DNA from: Lonicera japonica
Taxonomy: Eukaryota > Streptophyta > Magnoliopsida > Dipsacales > Caprifoliaceae
Reading direction: 5' to 3'
DNA length: 64,000 nt
NCBI GenBank assembly: GCA_021464415.1
Contig: CM038471.1
Coordinates: forward strand, 37,421,234 to 37,485,233
Positions 23,913 through 37,129 of this stretch are shown piece by piece. Both the position numbers and the translations under genes were made by a program. The notes below the pieces were generated by a model, which searched no databases, was not told where the DNA came from, and saw nothing but the letters and a program-made list of their open reading frames with translations. Position 1 is the stretch's first letter, and every line of letters begins with the position of its first letter.

Positions 23913-26900
23913 TAGGTCCGACCTATCGACACATGTTTTTGTGCCTTGTCTAGGATTGTTCTATTTTTGTCATTTTTATACTGCGTCAAAATGCACTGTT
24001 AGAAACTTGTGTCTAATGATTAATAATTTGGTATCAGGATGTAATAGAAAGGAGTAATGATGTGGAGGTAGAGACAACATTAAAAAAAATTCTTATTTTT
24101 TCTATTTACCGGATTGGAATTTAAACTATGATATGTTCTTATATTAATGTATAGGACGAAGTAATGATAGACGCTTGCAATTGCAGAGAGCAATCTGCAG
24201 ATTTTAGATGATGCTGATGTCCTGCGATTTAAGTTTTTCCAACGAAAAGTTGTAAATGTCAATTTAATTGTAAATACATTCTTTCGTTTGAAATATGGCA
24301 ATTGTATGCCAAACGTAATAAGGAAAATGCAAGCAGAAAGCTAAATTCTACTCCCCTGATTTTTCCCTTTTCTGATTAAAAAATGTGTTAGAGTATTGTT
24401 TGACTTATATTTCAAGATAGATGAAGTTCCATCAATCTTTCCTATTTATATTCCTTGCATCATCCTCCTTGTTCCCCAAATTCAATTCCACTTTCCTTTT
24501 CTACAACCTGCCAAATTAAGAGTCGCCTTTTTACAATCTGTTGGAGCAATTGTGTATTTGAGAAAAAACTTAGACAAGACAAGTTTGGTGTTTTTCCAAG
24601 TCCCACATAGGAGAAAGAAAAAACCTTTCATGGGTTTTTATATGGGGAAATTTGCTTAAGGGCTTGAGCCCTTTGGGCATTAGAATTTTGTTCTATTGGG
24701 TGAGGACTTAGAATTTTGTTCTATTTGCTAAATAAAATTTATTTTTTAAATTTCAAAAGTGGTCAACCACTTCTAAAAACGGCTCCCATTTTTCTCTCCA
24801 CGTCTCCGTCATTTTTTTCTCAGAAATGGATTTTTTATTATTATCCTACCGTTTTAATATTTTCTTGAATATATAGAAACGGAAAAATAATTCTTCGACA
24901 TCTATCTCTTCTTCAACAACTCGAAACCGATAATATTCAAAAAAAAACCCTAGATGGAAACTAACAACTTAGTGGCGCTTTAGAGCTGCACTTAGTGGCG
25001 CTTTACATGTTTACCTCGATAGAAACTATCGACTTGTTCAACCAAAAGATTGAGAACTTGTCACAGTCGATATATATTTTGTGTGCAATTGCAGTAGACG
25101 TCCAAAGCTTAAATTGAATATATTTTTTTTCACAAAAGCATCATATATGTACATCTCAGCAACAAAATTATCAGACAAATTAAGTTTTTCATTGTTTTTT
25201 TTTCTAGCCCCTAAATGCTAACTTAACTTAGTGATCTTCAATTAATATTGAAGTATGTCAATAGATATAACCAATACCTCGGGAAGATTCGATGGCCTTC
25301 CTGTGTGTGTTTTTCTACGGAGAGGGAAAGTAAACCCACAACATCCCAAGTGGGAGTTACGGGCCAATGCCACTTGAGCTAAAGCTCTTGGACAAAAGAT
25401 TAATCTCCGTTTCCTGGACAAAGGGGCTGTATTTTTTTTCTATTACATTCAACTGTTCATTGACTTCTTAAGGAAAACAATATAATCTTAATATCATTAG
25501 AAGCATAGTGTCGTATTAGGAATCATATCGCAAATTGAAAACCTATGAGTTGCAACTGAATCGTAAGTTCGGTGTAAATGGGTAAAAAAGAATATAGTGT
25601 TAATAGTCCCACCAATTTTCTTTTCGAGATATCTCAAATCAAAAATTTGATTTCCTACTTAGGTCATAATCAATGCAACAAATCTCACAATGGAAAATAA
25701 ATTGTATTCTTGACAATCTGTTCCTTCCACTCAGCAGCCATCAAGTCAGACCATCATCTGTTATTATAGCTGAAAATTCCATCTAAGCAGGATGGTAGTG
25801 CCAAAGTTAATATACAAAAACATGTGATTGTTGTCTTTAATTCCTAGTCTACAAACAATAAAAAGTTCGACATTTGGATAATACACGAAACAAAAATGAT
25901 GTTTATTCACAAATATGTGATCATCTACCGGATCAGTTGGTGATCATATCCTGTATTTTTTAACATAGCTTATGCATTGCACATAGTGGCAGAAGTCCCT
26001 CTGGCAAGTTCTTTAAATCTGTAGATTATTTGTCAAAAGGGAAAATAAAATACAGAGACATACACATTGTTGTTACTGTACCGGGGAATTGATGTTAAGA
26101 CTAAAAACTATGACTCTGATGCTGTGGGTGAGGTCCGTCACACTTTAACAACCCATTACTAACAAAGACGGTGATAAACGCATTACCGTAATCCCAATTT
26201 GAGTCTCAATCTTGAGTCCCTCCAGAATTATGGTTAAATTACTCGTATATTTAATACGGCACAAAAAAAAAATAGACATAGAGAACAAGAACCTTAACGC
26301 TTCTGCATGCAACTCAATTAGTACTATTAGTACCAAGAATTTATAACAGCCCAGTGTGCCTTCAGTTGCCTTATCTCTACAACCATTCAGACAAACAAGA
26401 AACTTTACGTCAGAGATACTTATTTAACAAAGTTCAAAAGTAAAAGGAAATACTGGAATTTTATTGTCTCGTAGAACTCTTTTTAAGTGTTAACTAGAGG
26501 TGGAAGCTACAAGACAATATGAATGGTAACAGATTAACAAGCATGACAGATATGTCACGATTCGAAATAAATATCAATGCTCTGCATAAATAGTTTACGA
26601 ATTAATCTCACATATTAGTATAATATACACATTCCAGATGGTTTTACATATATTCCTAGTATATAATTAGTCTTTCAACCTTCTGTGAAATTGTTATCAA
26701 TCAGCCAAGAATTAAAATCATGCTTTAACAGTCTGCTAGTGTGCTACTCCCACTTAAATGCGGACTGCAATCCAAGTTATATTGACGTTAACAAACACAT
26801 AGGGAAGCAAATGCAAGGAATGTGACTTAGATGGTGTTTGTTTTTACCCCTTATTGTTTTTACCTCTTGTAGATCAAGGTGATTTCAGTATACCTTTCCC

Positions 26901-28446
26901 TTTCATTTTTCACTTGTTAATTTTATGAAAACATAAAAAAATGTTGAATTATGTGGTCAATTTCCAGTAGGTTTAGGCTTACTTGTTTTCTTAGTCCTAG
27001 TACCTTAAGGCTTGTTTGGTCTATGGAACACCCATAAAAAGGAGTTTGAAGGTGTCGAGATTACAAATCCCACATTGGGAAATCGAATCATCAGAAAGCA
27101 GTATATAAGATCTTACCAATTGGTTTTGAGTTGAATACTTCAAACTCTAATATAGTATCGGGTTATTCACCCATGTATCAGGCCCAACGGCCATAGGGCT
27201 CCACGTTACCCAATTTGCCAATATAACATCTCATATGTATTTATCGAATTGGAATTTTAACTATAATATCTTCTTATATATCTAGAGATTTTAAAAGGCG
27301 CATTTGTCCAGTGACAAAGTTTTTCCAATGAAAAGTTGTAAATGTCAATGTAAATACACAAACATGAACATCTTGTTTTCTTCTTTCATTTAAATCTAGC
27401 ATCTTATCTTGATATGATTAGAAGCGTTGGGCAACTGTTCATGGGCTTCTTAAGGATAAGAATCTATTAATCTAATGATTCTAATCTTAATATGATTAGA
27501 AGCGTAATGTCGTATTACGAGTAAAATAGTGAATAGAAAACCTATGAATCTTGAATTGTGTTGCGAATCGAGTCGTAAGATTCAATGCAAATGTAAAAAA
27601 AAGAATATGACAATTACTTCTCAAATTAATAGTTTCACTTTCTTTTTCGGGATTCAATATTCATACATCAACCGGAATACGACAAACAAGTTGTAAATAA
27701 CCTAAAAAGGGATTTCGAACAGTATAATGGTGTGTAGGAATTTCGAACAAAATAAACTTATCGGGCCATCAACTTAATTTTCCTTCCATAATAATGAATT
27801 TGGACCTCAAATTGCTCAAAGTAAATAATTTTTGTAGTATTTCTTCTCCCCTTTCACTTCCGAATTTCAAATGGATAGACATCGTAGAAGACAGGTAAAC
27901 ATGTCCCGAGGTCCCCTATTCAAGGACCATCACAAGTTTGTCTAGGCGACTAGGCACCATGTGTGCGTAGCGTTTGGAAAACACAATTATTCAATTCCTC
28001 TACTGTTTTCATTGCTTTTTAACTCTGGCTTAAGACTTCCTCCCCTCTCTAACTTGTCATTGACTCCGTAGTTCTTGCAAGTTTCGAGTTTTCTTATATC
28101 TCTCATCATTGTTTGTTTATTGTTTATTTCATTCTAGTTTTTATATGTTCAAGGATTTCAAAATGATAATTTCATTTTGAGCATCATGACTTCTGATTCA
28201 ACCTCTTGACATTGAACTATAAGAGGCTCCCATCATAAATTCCCTGAGTTTAAGATACCAGGAACCAACAAAAAAGAAACAAACAAAAATTCGAACATAA
28301 CGAAATCCAGCTCTGATAGCTTTATTGATCAAGGTGATGGATAAAGTTTGTGCAAGTAATATAATTGCCTCTAAAACACATCATAACCATAAATTTGGAA
28401 GTGGAAGAAGGGGAAAACTTTTACATATTACATCTCTAAATATTTA
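23913..28446 (+). other. Decayed TNL 3'-flank copies and spacer
   Basis: No intact gene. 23913-24530 continues flank copy B, and 26870-27370 is copy C. An LTR-like repeat (AGTCCCACATAGGAG, CTTTCATGGG) at about 24545-24720 recurs at 28655-28770. The rest is AT-rich with only chance frames. The stretch 28320-28400 resembles the TNL 5' flank at 37290 and leads into the TIR relic. Confidence 0.5.
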
Positions 28447-29430
28447 TATACAGCTTTTAGTCCAACAAGGAGAGATTGAGAAGGGGGCGGAAATCTCAAG
28501 TCAGAGTTACAAAATAGCTAGCGATCCCCATCACCAGTCAAAGATTTCGATCCATCGTTCATTTGTTGTTATTGTAGATTTTGTGTGTATTTGAAAAAAT
28601 AGGAGAAGAAGAAAATGAGACAAAACCAAAGCAAGCAAAAGTGTACACAATGAGTTTTCTTAAGTCCCACATAAGAGAGATATAAAAACTTTCATGGGTT
28701 TTTATAAGGAAAAATTTGCCTAAGTGCTTGAGCCCTGTTGGCATTAGAATATTGTACTATTGGGTGAGAACTTGGATGAGTGTGGCTTACCACGTGAGCC
28801 AACCGACCCGGGCTTGGGCCAAATACTATATTTTTGGACAAAATACTTTTGAAAAATTTTATTTATTAAAAATATAATTATTTTCTTTTATTTTTGAATT
28901 TCGAAATTATATTGTAGACTCAATCTTTCCCTTCCGTTGTTGTGGATAGAGGAATCTCTTCCTCGATCCCTTTTTTCTATCCCTCAACGCAACGGAAATT
29001 TTTTTTCGTCTATTATCTAAAAAAACAAGAAAAATCCTTCATTGATACATAGACTTTAACCCGAGCTTAAAAATTCCTTAAATTTTTTTTTCCTCCGGTA
29101 GAAATAGTTTACCGATTCTGGCCGAATTACAAAGGGACTCAGAATTCCGATTTCCCTCGGTGCTTAAGAAATTGAGACAGAAGAAAATCTGGGCTATTGT
29201 ATCCTGGGGACGGCGTGGCCATTCTGAACTGCTAGTGCAAACACCGAACAGAACCACGAAACGTCTTAAAGAGAGCGACCTAGTCCGCAACTCAACCCGG
29301 TGTTTTCCATTCGTTGTTTGGTAATTTCGTTCTTGTTTCAACAGTTGTCATTCGCCAAAATCGAACTATAACTATAAATGGAGTTTTGATAAACTTGTGC
29401 TGATCCTCGAAAGAAGTGGGGCATCCAAGG
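28447..29430 (+). pseudogene. TIR-exon relic split by an insertion
   Basis: Bases 28447-28568 follow the TIR exon (CAGCTTTTAGTCCAACAAGG, GAAATCTCAAGTCAGAGTTA, GTCAAAGATTTCGATC) with small deletions. The homology resumes at about 29373-29430 (TTGATAAACTTGTGCTGATC, then CTCGAAAGAAG), matching the WCLDELVMILE part. The roughly 800 bp between are an unrelated LTR-like repeat. The frame is destroyed. This is another TNL unit between TNL1 and the BBE-like gene. Confidence 0.75.
28569..29372. mobile_element. LTR-like insertion inside TIR relic
   Basis: Sequence with no TIR homology separates the two halves of the relic. Its first part (CTTAAGTCCCACATAAGAGA, CTTTCATGGGTTTTTATA, then TTGGCATTAGAAT) matches 24590-24700, so it belongs to a dispersed family. 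No coding capacity seen. Exact ends and target duplication not determined. Confidence 0.45.
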
Positions 29431-29568
29431 AAAAATTGGATATCATTTGCCAAAATCAATGAAAAAATGGATATCATTAGCGAAAACAAAATTTGAAGGA
29501 AAAAGACAAAAGAGCGATGACATTCCACGAAACAATGAAATATTATTTATCTGAAAGCATTCTTAATT

Positions 29569-29832
29569 GGCTAAATGAACAAAAAGTACAACGAACTTTA
29601 CACTTTTTTATAATTTGGGTAACATACTTTTTTTTCGACATTTTTAACAATGAACTTTTGTTTTGTTTTCATTTTGTTCACAAAATTTCATTTTTGACAG
29701 TGAATTATTGGTTATTTTATAGCCAAAATGAAAACAAAGTAAAAGTTCATTGACAAAAATGTTAAAAAGAAAATATATTACCCAAATTGTAAAAAAGTGT
29801 AAAATTTGTTGTACTTTTTGATCATTCGGGCC
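29569..29832. mobile_element. Mutator-like MITE, 264 bp, foldback
   Basis: Flanked by a perfect 9-bp duplication TTCTTAATT (29560-29568 and 29833-29841), the size made by Mutator-like elements. Arms of about 95 bp are inverted copies (left CAAAAAGTACAACGAACTTT, right complement with few changes), so it is mostly two long terminal repeats around a short T-rich middle. No ORF of interest. Confidence 0.85.
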
Positions 29833-29850
29833 TTCTTAATTACATCCCTT

Positions 29851-30270
29851 TAGAGTATCTTCAATGGTATAATCAAAATAACAATTATAATCAATTTTAA
29901 CAATACTGACTAAAAATACTACCCCAATAGTATAATCAAATGCTAGCAACCTTTTAACTAATAACCAAATGTACTCCTTTTATAATCAAAGTTAACAACC
30001 TTCTTCGATAAGCAAAATGAGGAACCCACTAATTTTATTGGGTAAGAAATAATCTTATCAAATTTCAATCATCTTTCCCTCCTTTTTTTTTGAAACAAAA
30101 TTTAAATCGATTAATTTGTGGCTAATCAATGTAATGGACCCCACAAATTTGGTTATTGAAAAACAAAATAACTATTGGAAATGCTTACATTGTTAACTTT
30201 AACAACTTACTAAATGGATAATCGAAAGTCATTTTGATTATTCAGTTTGATTATTCCATCGGACATACTA
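29851..30270. mobile_element. Probable MITE with terminal repeats
   Basis: The left end TAGAGTATCTTCAATGG and the right end (CCATCGGACATACTA) are imperfect inverted repeats, both followed inward by AATAATCAAA-type words. An internal segment at 29929-30020 is repeated directly after it at 30275-30365, so a nested or tandem copy is likely. Family and target duplication are unclear. Confidence 0.45.
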
Positions 30271-30365
30271 TTATAATAGTATAATTAAATATTAACAACC
30301 TTTTAACCAATAACCAAATCTACTTTCTTTAATAATCAAAGCTAACAACCTTCTTCAATAACCGA

Positions 30366-32199
30366 AATTTTTAAGTTTCGAATTTAACTTTCGGTAATTG
30401 TTAGTTGCCTTTGGATAAATATATACTAAAAAAATTAAGAAGTTGACTTGCAATAAATAGAAAATATCAAACATTGAACGTGGGACATCTACAAGATATA
30501 TTAGACATAAATATTATAAACAAGCAAAACTAACAATACAATTATAGCAAAAAAGAGATTAAATAAGTAAAAATATAAACATATATAGTCATATTAAAAC
30601 TTGAGACATCTAGATGTCATATTAGTAGTAAATATTAAATGTAAATAAGACAAAAAAAATTAGTCATATTAGAAAAGACATTATATAAGTAAAATTAAAA
30701 ATATAGACATATTAAAATAATTAAGATCAAGAGTGTTAAATATAAAGAAATGTAGAGAAAGGGTTTCAAAATAGTGAAAAGAAAGAATTTACTAACCTTA
30801 GAATGAACATTCTAACAAATTATTATTCGTGCACCAAAGAAAAGATTATTGGTGGTTCCTTGGATTGTATATTGGATTGTCGCAACAACACATAAATATA
30901 CATTAGACCTTTTGTAGGTCTCATATTTCGCGATGGACACTAGACTTTAACATTGATAATTGATACCGTAAATATGTGTTTTTGTACTGCTACATTTCTC
31001 TTCGTAATGGAAGGTATTTGTCACCAGAATTAAGGGCCAATCTTCAAAATCTCCATAAATAAATGGATAACAATTTGTAGAGAGATATGTAGCCTTTAAT
31101 TTATTTATATTATTGTTATTTAACTAATTTAAAAAAGAATCTTATTAGAGATATATATTACTAATTGTGTTAGAGTTAAGGATAAACACTATCAGAGATG
31201 ATAAATATTTATTATTAATTGTATTATTCAATAAAGATAATTTAGTTAAATTAGTCTTATAAAAACTAGAATATTATAAAAGAGAAAATTATTTTCGAAT
31301 TTGGGCTAAATCCTAAAAGTTGGGCTACTAACTATAAAAATCAATTAAGTGGTTAAGGCATGAACTTACTACCTCTCAAACGAAGAGACATCATTTAGTA
31401 TTAATTAATTGTGCATTTGTTTATGTTAATTTTTTTTTTTAATGTTACTCAAATTAAGTGAATTATGAATGCTAGTGGGTTGGTATTAAATTTGTGGCTA
31501 GGCCATTTTATGGTTTATGGTGTTTTTGATTGAATGAAAATAATGAGGTGGTGGTGAAAAATTCAGGAGAATGTATATATACCATTTCTTCCTACACAAT
31601 ATGATGCCATTTCTTCTTTCTGCATGCGTTATTATTATAAAAGGGATTTTTGTGCGGTAGTATTACACTACCACACGCGTCATCTCCAATTAACCAATCA
31701 TGCGTTATTATTACAAAATCTCTGGGTTTTCATTATCGTCCACTCATGTGCCATCTCCAATTAACCAATCACGGCAGTTTTAGTTCCAGAAACTTTAATG
31801 TCCATATATGTTGTATTTTTTTATCCCTACACGCAAACTAATTACATGCCACGGTGGGGTACGATATATATTTTTTCTATTTTTTCTTTAATTTAATTTG
31901 GAAATATTGAATTGTAGCAATTTTTTTTATTCAATGGGGTTAAAATTGCTACTAGCCGAAAAGCAATTTACGCTAATATATTCTACAAGATACAGCGTAC
32001 AAGGACATGCCTGATTGATTCAATACAAAATGCATGCACAGACACTATATATACATATTGATCCACAAATTAAGAAAGAAAACAAGAAAATCATCATTCA
32101 GCAAGACACTCTAATTCGATCTTACATAGACACTATATGTATATATATTTATATTGATCTCACTTATCGCTCAATTGTGATTCTGAATTTGCACTACTA
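30366..32199. other. AT-rich spacer downstream of the BBE-like gene
   Basis: No gene. A tandem duplication of about 72 bp lies at 31624-31775 (shared CATCTCCAATTAACCAATCA). A short hairpin is at 31652-31676. The rest is low-complexity AT sequence. Confidence 0.55.
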
Positions 32200-33858
32200 C
32201 TAGTGCTTACTACTGAGATCAGTACTTTTACTACTTGGTAGTGGAGGAATGCCTTGTTGATGCCTGAAAACATTGAATGGGTCAATAAGAGTCTTGGCCC
32301 TCACCAATCTATCATAATTCTTCAAGAAATACTTCTCCCCCCATTCCCTAGCCACCTCCACGCCATCCTCCTCATTCTCATCCATCACTCCTAGATCCAA
32401 GTCCATGTAGTTTATATACGCCGCCCTTGGACCACTCGATACATAGGGTGCCATTGCACTATAAAATCCTCTTATCCACTCTGCGTACTCTCTGCTTTTG
32501 CCATTCTCTCCTCCTTTCCATTCTACCAGATACTGAATTGTAAACAGATTCCCCTTCCTGTGCGGAAAAGCAATGGCTTCGCTGCTTATCCTCCCCATTA
32601 TCCCACCATTGGGGTCTAAAATAACATACCCTTTTGGTTCTTTCTCCATTATGTCTAGAGCCAACATTATTCCCCCACTGGGTATGGGGGTTCTCACATA
32701 GTCTGATTTCGCCTTGAAATAGGTTTTGCCGTGGAAGTACCGGTCTTTCAAGTCTACTATGGAGCTTCGTTCTCCCAATCCAGCGAAATAGTGGACTGAC
32801 TTGATCCAACTCATTTCTTCACAATCTTGGTCCGCAACAATCCCAAGTTCAGGAAACACCCTGTTCAGTATGTCAGCGGCTTCTTTTCTTGAACCCAAAT
32901 AAAACCCGTTAAAAGTGGCAAAAAGTCCGATATTACCTTTCCTTTCCGGCAATCCTGCGCCAACAGAGCACGACAAGTAAAACTCGTCATCAAGAATCGG
33001 TGCAGCATATTGCCACTTGTGTACCAACTCGGCCACTTGTTCTTTAGTGCCTGGTCTAGATACAATGAAGCTAGTTACAGTTTTTGGTACTTTAATCAAT
33101 TTGATTTTCCACGCATAAACAATCCCCCAAACACCACCACCCCCTCCTCTAATGGCCCAAAACACATCTTCCCCCATGGCTTTGCGGTCTAATAACCGGC
33201 CCTCTGCATCTACCAAAAGCGCATCCACCACATTATCAGCTGCAAGTCCATATTTTCGGGATAACAACCCAAACCCACCTCCAGCGACGTGGCCACCAAC
33301 GCCAACAGTGGGGCAAGACCCTGCTGAGAATCCGTGGCAGTCGCTTGATTCGGCAATGGCATAGTAAGTTTGGCCAAGTGTGGCGCCACCCTCGACCCAT
33401 GCAGATTCAGTTTCCAAGTCCACTTTAACTAGGTCCAAGTTCATCATGTCGATGACAGCAAATGGAGCTCCACCGGCAGCAACCGAGGATGTCCCTTCGT
33501 AGCTGTGTCCACCACATCGGACTCTGATTTCAAGAGAGAGTTTTCTGCAGCAGAGGACAGTGTTGACTAGCTGCTCTTTTGTCTCTGGGAGAATAATAGC
33601 TATGGGTTTGGGGAGTGATGGAGCAGAGAATCGAAGGTTTTGAAGGGAGAGATTGAAGAGTTGAAAGTAGAGGGAGGAATCATTTGTGTTGGTGTTGGAG
33701 TAGAGGGTGGTGAAAGTATCGATGTTGTGATGAGTTAGACAAGAGGCAATGAGGTCTGTGGGTTCATCATCACATAAAGAATTTTGAATAGTATCAAGAA
33801 TCATGATGATGAATATTATTAGTACTTGACAAGATTGATTCCTTATGAAATTCACCAT
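32200..33858 (-). CDS. Berberine bridge enzyme-like FAD-linked oxidase
   Basis: A single-exon gene of 552 residues, as is usual for this family, starting at ATG 33858 and ending at 32200. Residues 1-28 look like a signal peptide (hydrophobic [10 protein letters not shown]), so the protein should enter the secretory pathway. The FAD-binding domain has both residues that bind FAD covalently: His-118 in RCGGHSYEG and Cys-182 in [12 protein letters not shown]. The C-terminal BBE domain ends with [10 protein letters not shown] and [21 protein letters not shown]. Relatives oxidise alkaloids, cannabinoids, monolignols or oligosaccharides; the substrate cannot be told from sequence here. It is the only intact non-TNL gene in the window, on the opposite strand, with no neighbour that suggests a pathway. 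Length and motifs indicate a functional enzyme. Confidence 0.93.
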   Translation of the reverse strand: MVNFIRNQSCQVLIIFIIMILDTIQNSLCDDEPTDLIASCLTHHNIDTFTTLYSNTNTNDSSLYFQLFNLSLQNLRFSAPSLPKPIAIILPETKEQLVNTVLCCRKLSLEIRVRCGGHSYEGTSSVAAGGAPFAVIDMMNLDLVKVDLETESAWVEGGATLGQTYYAIAESSDCHGFSAGSCPTVGVGGHVAGGGFGLLSRKYGLAADNVVDALLVDAEGRLLDRKAMGEDVFWAIRGGGGGVWGIVYAWKIKLIKVPKTVTSFIVSRPGTKEQVAELVHKWQYAAPILDDEFYLSCSVGAGLPERKGNIGLFATFNGFYLGSRKEAADILNRVFPELGIVADQDCEEMSWIKSVHYFAGLGERSSIVDLKDRYFHGKTYFKAKSDYVRTPIPSGGIMLALDIMEKEPKGYVILDPNGGIMGRISSEAIAFPHRKGNLFTIQYLVEWKGGENGKSREYAEWIRGFYSAMAPYVSSGPRAAYINYMDLDLGVMDENEEDGVEVAREWGEKYFLKNYDRLVRAKTLIDPFNVFRHQQGIPPLPSSKSTDLSSKH

Positions 33859-36800
33859 GAATTTGCAAGCTACCTATAGCTGCTGATCGATGATTAATTT
33901 TTGTACATCTCCTGCAGTATTATTTTAATTGCGCAGTAGTAGGGAGGACCTAGCTAGTGCATGACTGACTTTGTTCGGTTCTTTCTCTCTCTCCCACCAT
34001 GTGAAGTGGGGTTTATTTTTTTTCCGAATATTTGTGTCTTCTTCTTCCTTTTGAATTCTTGATTCCTATTGCTAGAGCTGGATTTGCTCTTGGCAGAGCA
34101 GTGTATAACAATTTGAAGCAAGTTGTGCAATATGACATAGCGGGACTGGTTTAACAAGGTGATAAAAATGGTTTGTCAATAGCATTAATCAGTTTTAAAA
34201 TTTAAAATTTCGAACTGTAACTTGTTAAAATTACGATAAAGTCCTTCCAAACTTGTTCGAATTATGGTATTGTACATATATTGTTGACTTTTGGAAGTGG
34301 TCACGTAATCCGTAATGATACGGTAAAGAGGTATATAATCGTGTGGATATAAAATTATTATCCCCAGAGAAAATAAAATTAAATAATGGTACCAGTATCA
34401 CCGGTCCTTCTCTAGGGAGTTTTCTTATTTCTAAATAGCCAAATATAAGTAATTTTGTTTTTAAGAAAGTGATGTAAAAATCTTTCTATTTTTTTACTAA
34501 AAATAATTTAAAACTTTTTTATATTTCAAGTGACATTTGAATTTAAGATCTCTTAAAATAAGTTAGGCGCTTTTATCACTAAGATAACCATTGGCTCAAT
34601 AACTTTTTTTACTACATTAAAAGATGTTTAAATTTAGCTCTCAAATTTAAGTAGACGTTTTTACTATGTAGAATAACTCACTCATTCAAAATATTTGATC
34701 ACATATCATTTAACGTAATTCTCTCAGGGAGGTTACTCTCATGTAAATTGTGCAAATTGTAAATAATATAATTATGCATCTAAATCGTGTAGAAAATACT
34801 GTTCCAACTACATATTATGACAAATTTTGTAGTGCCTATGACTTTTGAATCTTAAAAATGTTTAAGAGGTAAAGAATTGTGTGATTGAATTATATGATAT
34901 TTTTTAAATAATTGATAGCACATTTGATAATGGTAAGACATAATCTATATATATATATATGTAGTTATTTTTTTAATACTATTAAGAGTTATAATTTATG
35001 TCAACATCTTATATGTAATTGCACGCTTTAGTTTAATAGTAAAAATTAAAATCGGTACTTGAGAAGTCTTTGGCCTTGTTTTGTAGGTATTAGGGGAGAA
35101 TAATTTCATAAGGAATTATCGATAGCAGGAGAAGTACAAAAATTAAAAATAAAAAAAAAATGATATATAAGGGAGAATAATTTGATGGGTTGACGACAAA
35201 CGGATAGAGAAATCAATGTCAAACACAAAAACTTTGGCCGGCCTTAATTTGCTTTGTGGGGCACGTGCCCCTCCATGGTTTGGGGCAATTTTTTAAAAAA
35301 AATAAATTTTTTTTAAGGACTTATGTTTACAAAAATAAATTTGAGTGGGCATAACTGTAAGATGCCAAAACTTAAGGAACAATTTGTAAATGACAAACTT
35401 AACTAATCACACTAGGTGCCGCCTAAACTCATTTCTCTTTGTTTCTTCTTGCTACGCCTACTTGAGTGCTTTACCAATTTAAATAAAAGGATGAAAAAAA
35501 TAAAAAGAGGAGGAGGAACGTGAGGGAGAAGATGGAACGGAGGAGGGAGGGAGAGATGTTGAAAAATAAGAAGAAAAAGTGGGAGAAAGCTGTAGAGATA
35601 AGATATTTTACATTTAAGGTTTTCGTTAAAGTTAAAATGACTCTTATGCTCTTCGTCATATGAAACATTTACAATATTTATTTTTTCATATTTTATAGTA
35701 TCTTATCTGTTATATATAATTATTTAAAATAATATTGTGAGTTTTAATAGTGTTTTTTTATTACAAAATAATATTTATAATAAAAATTACTTTAATTTTG
35801 TAAGGTTATTACTATTTATAATAAAATAATATTGTGTTATTTAGATAATATTGTCTATATAAATCTCTGATGACTTGTTTTGTTTTTTTTTTGCTCTAAA
35901 TGATTTGACATTAGAGTAGGTAGTGTAAATCAAGATTATAATTATATATTTCAAATTTTTGTATGCGGTGTGTCTTGCTTATGGAGAGTGGAAAATTTTC
36001 TTGTGAAATAGGCTTTCATGTCATGAGTATGGATCCATCACCTTTTGGCAAATGAAAATAATTAAATTAGAATATGCTACTTCGATCCACATTAATTGAC
36101 TTTTATATTCGTACATATATTAAGAATTTGAAAATTTTATATTAATTTTATGAAGGCCATAGTGACAATATATACTAAATATATTTTGAAAATTAGGAAC
36201 GTGTATATATATATTCTTTTTGTAAATAGTCACTACTTGTACAAAAATTTATTCACTTTGTATTAAAATGATGGTTTAACTTCTACTTTGCTATTTTTTA
36301 AGCAAACACTAATTTTAATAAAATTATTGATTTAAAGATCAATAATACAACTTAATTTCAACTATGAAATTTATAACATAATTATATTTTTAAAAATAAA
36401 ACTATTTTTTAAAAAATAATATTATTATTATTTTAAGACAGGATTATGACACAAATTTTGTAGATATCCTAGTACCACGCGGCTCTATCAACATAGCACA
36501 TGTTATAACACGGCAACAATAATTCCAGACTTGCCCTTCATAATTTGTACTATTTTTCTTTTCTTTGGATCATGATTAAATAACTCATCCACTCCTCACA
36601 TGAACGAGCAAGATTTAAATTCCTTCAATTGCAGTTATCCGACTACATCCAAAAAAAAGAAACGTGACCAAACTCTTAATTTAGTATATTTGAAAAATAA
36701 TAAACTATTAATTAGGATAAAAATTATACACTAAAGTTTCTCCTAAACCGTAGAAAACTTGGAAGTTGTGGGCCAATATCTTGTTTTCTAGGCATCGATA

Positions 36801-37129
36801 ATTCTTCCAACGAATTCCTTTGCTACTCTTTGTGGGCCATAGAAAACAAACATTGACTTGGAATTATGGTTGCCATGTCTCATGTGTTTTGATAACATAA
36901 TGCAATGTCTTATGAGACATCTTGTTTTCCTTTAGGAGATGTTTCAAATTATCTATGTTACATTTTCTAAGTGCAATTAACTTACCTAATTCTCACTAGA
37001 AAATAAGTATTCTTGACCATTAATCAAGTTGTATGTATAATGTATGTAAAAAATATTAAAATTAAGTTAAAATTATAACGGGCAATATATATAATGTATG
37101 TAAAAGTTATATATGTTTTTGGGTACGTA
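33859..37129. other. Upstream region of BBE-like gene and AT-rich spacer
   Basis: No gene. The first few hundred bases should hold the promoter of the minus-strand oxidase gene, but I cannot place a convincing TATA box. A GGGGCA/TGCCCC-rich stretch near 35255-35290 resembles relics of a dispersed G-rich repeat. The rest is AT-rich. Confidence 0.5.

Noticed and set aside
25970..26050. Possible leucine-rich-repeat relic on the minus strand (AATCTACAGATTTAAAG)
   Set aside because: The match is too short and contains stops; I could not tie it to the TNL LRR exons.
31652..31676. Hairpin containing TAGTATTAC, like the origin nonanucleotide of nanoviruses
   Set aside because: The stem overlaps the nonamer, no Rep-like ORF or iterons are nearby, and a 9-mer in AT-rich DNA can occur by chance.
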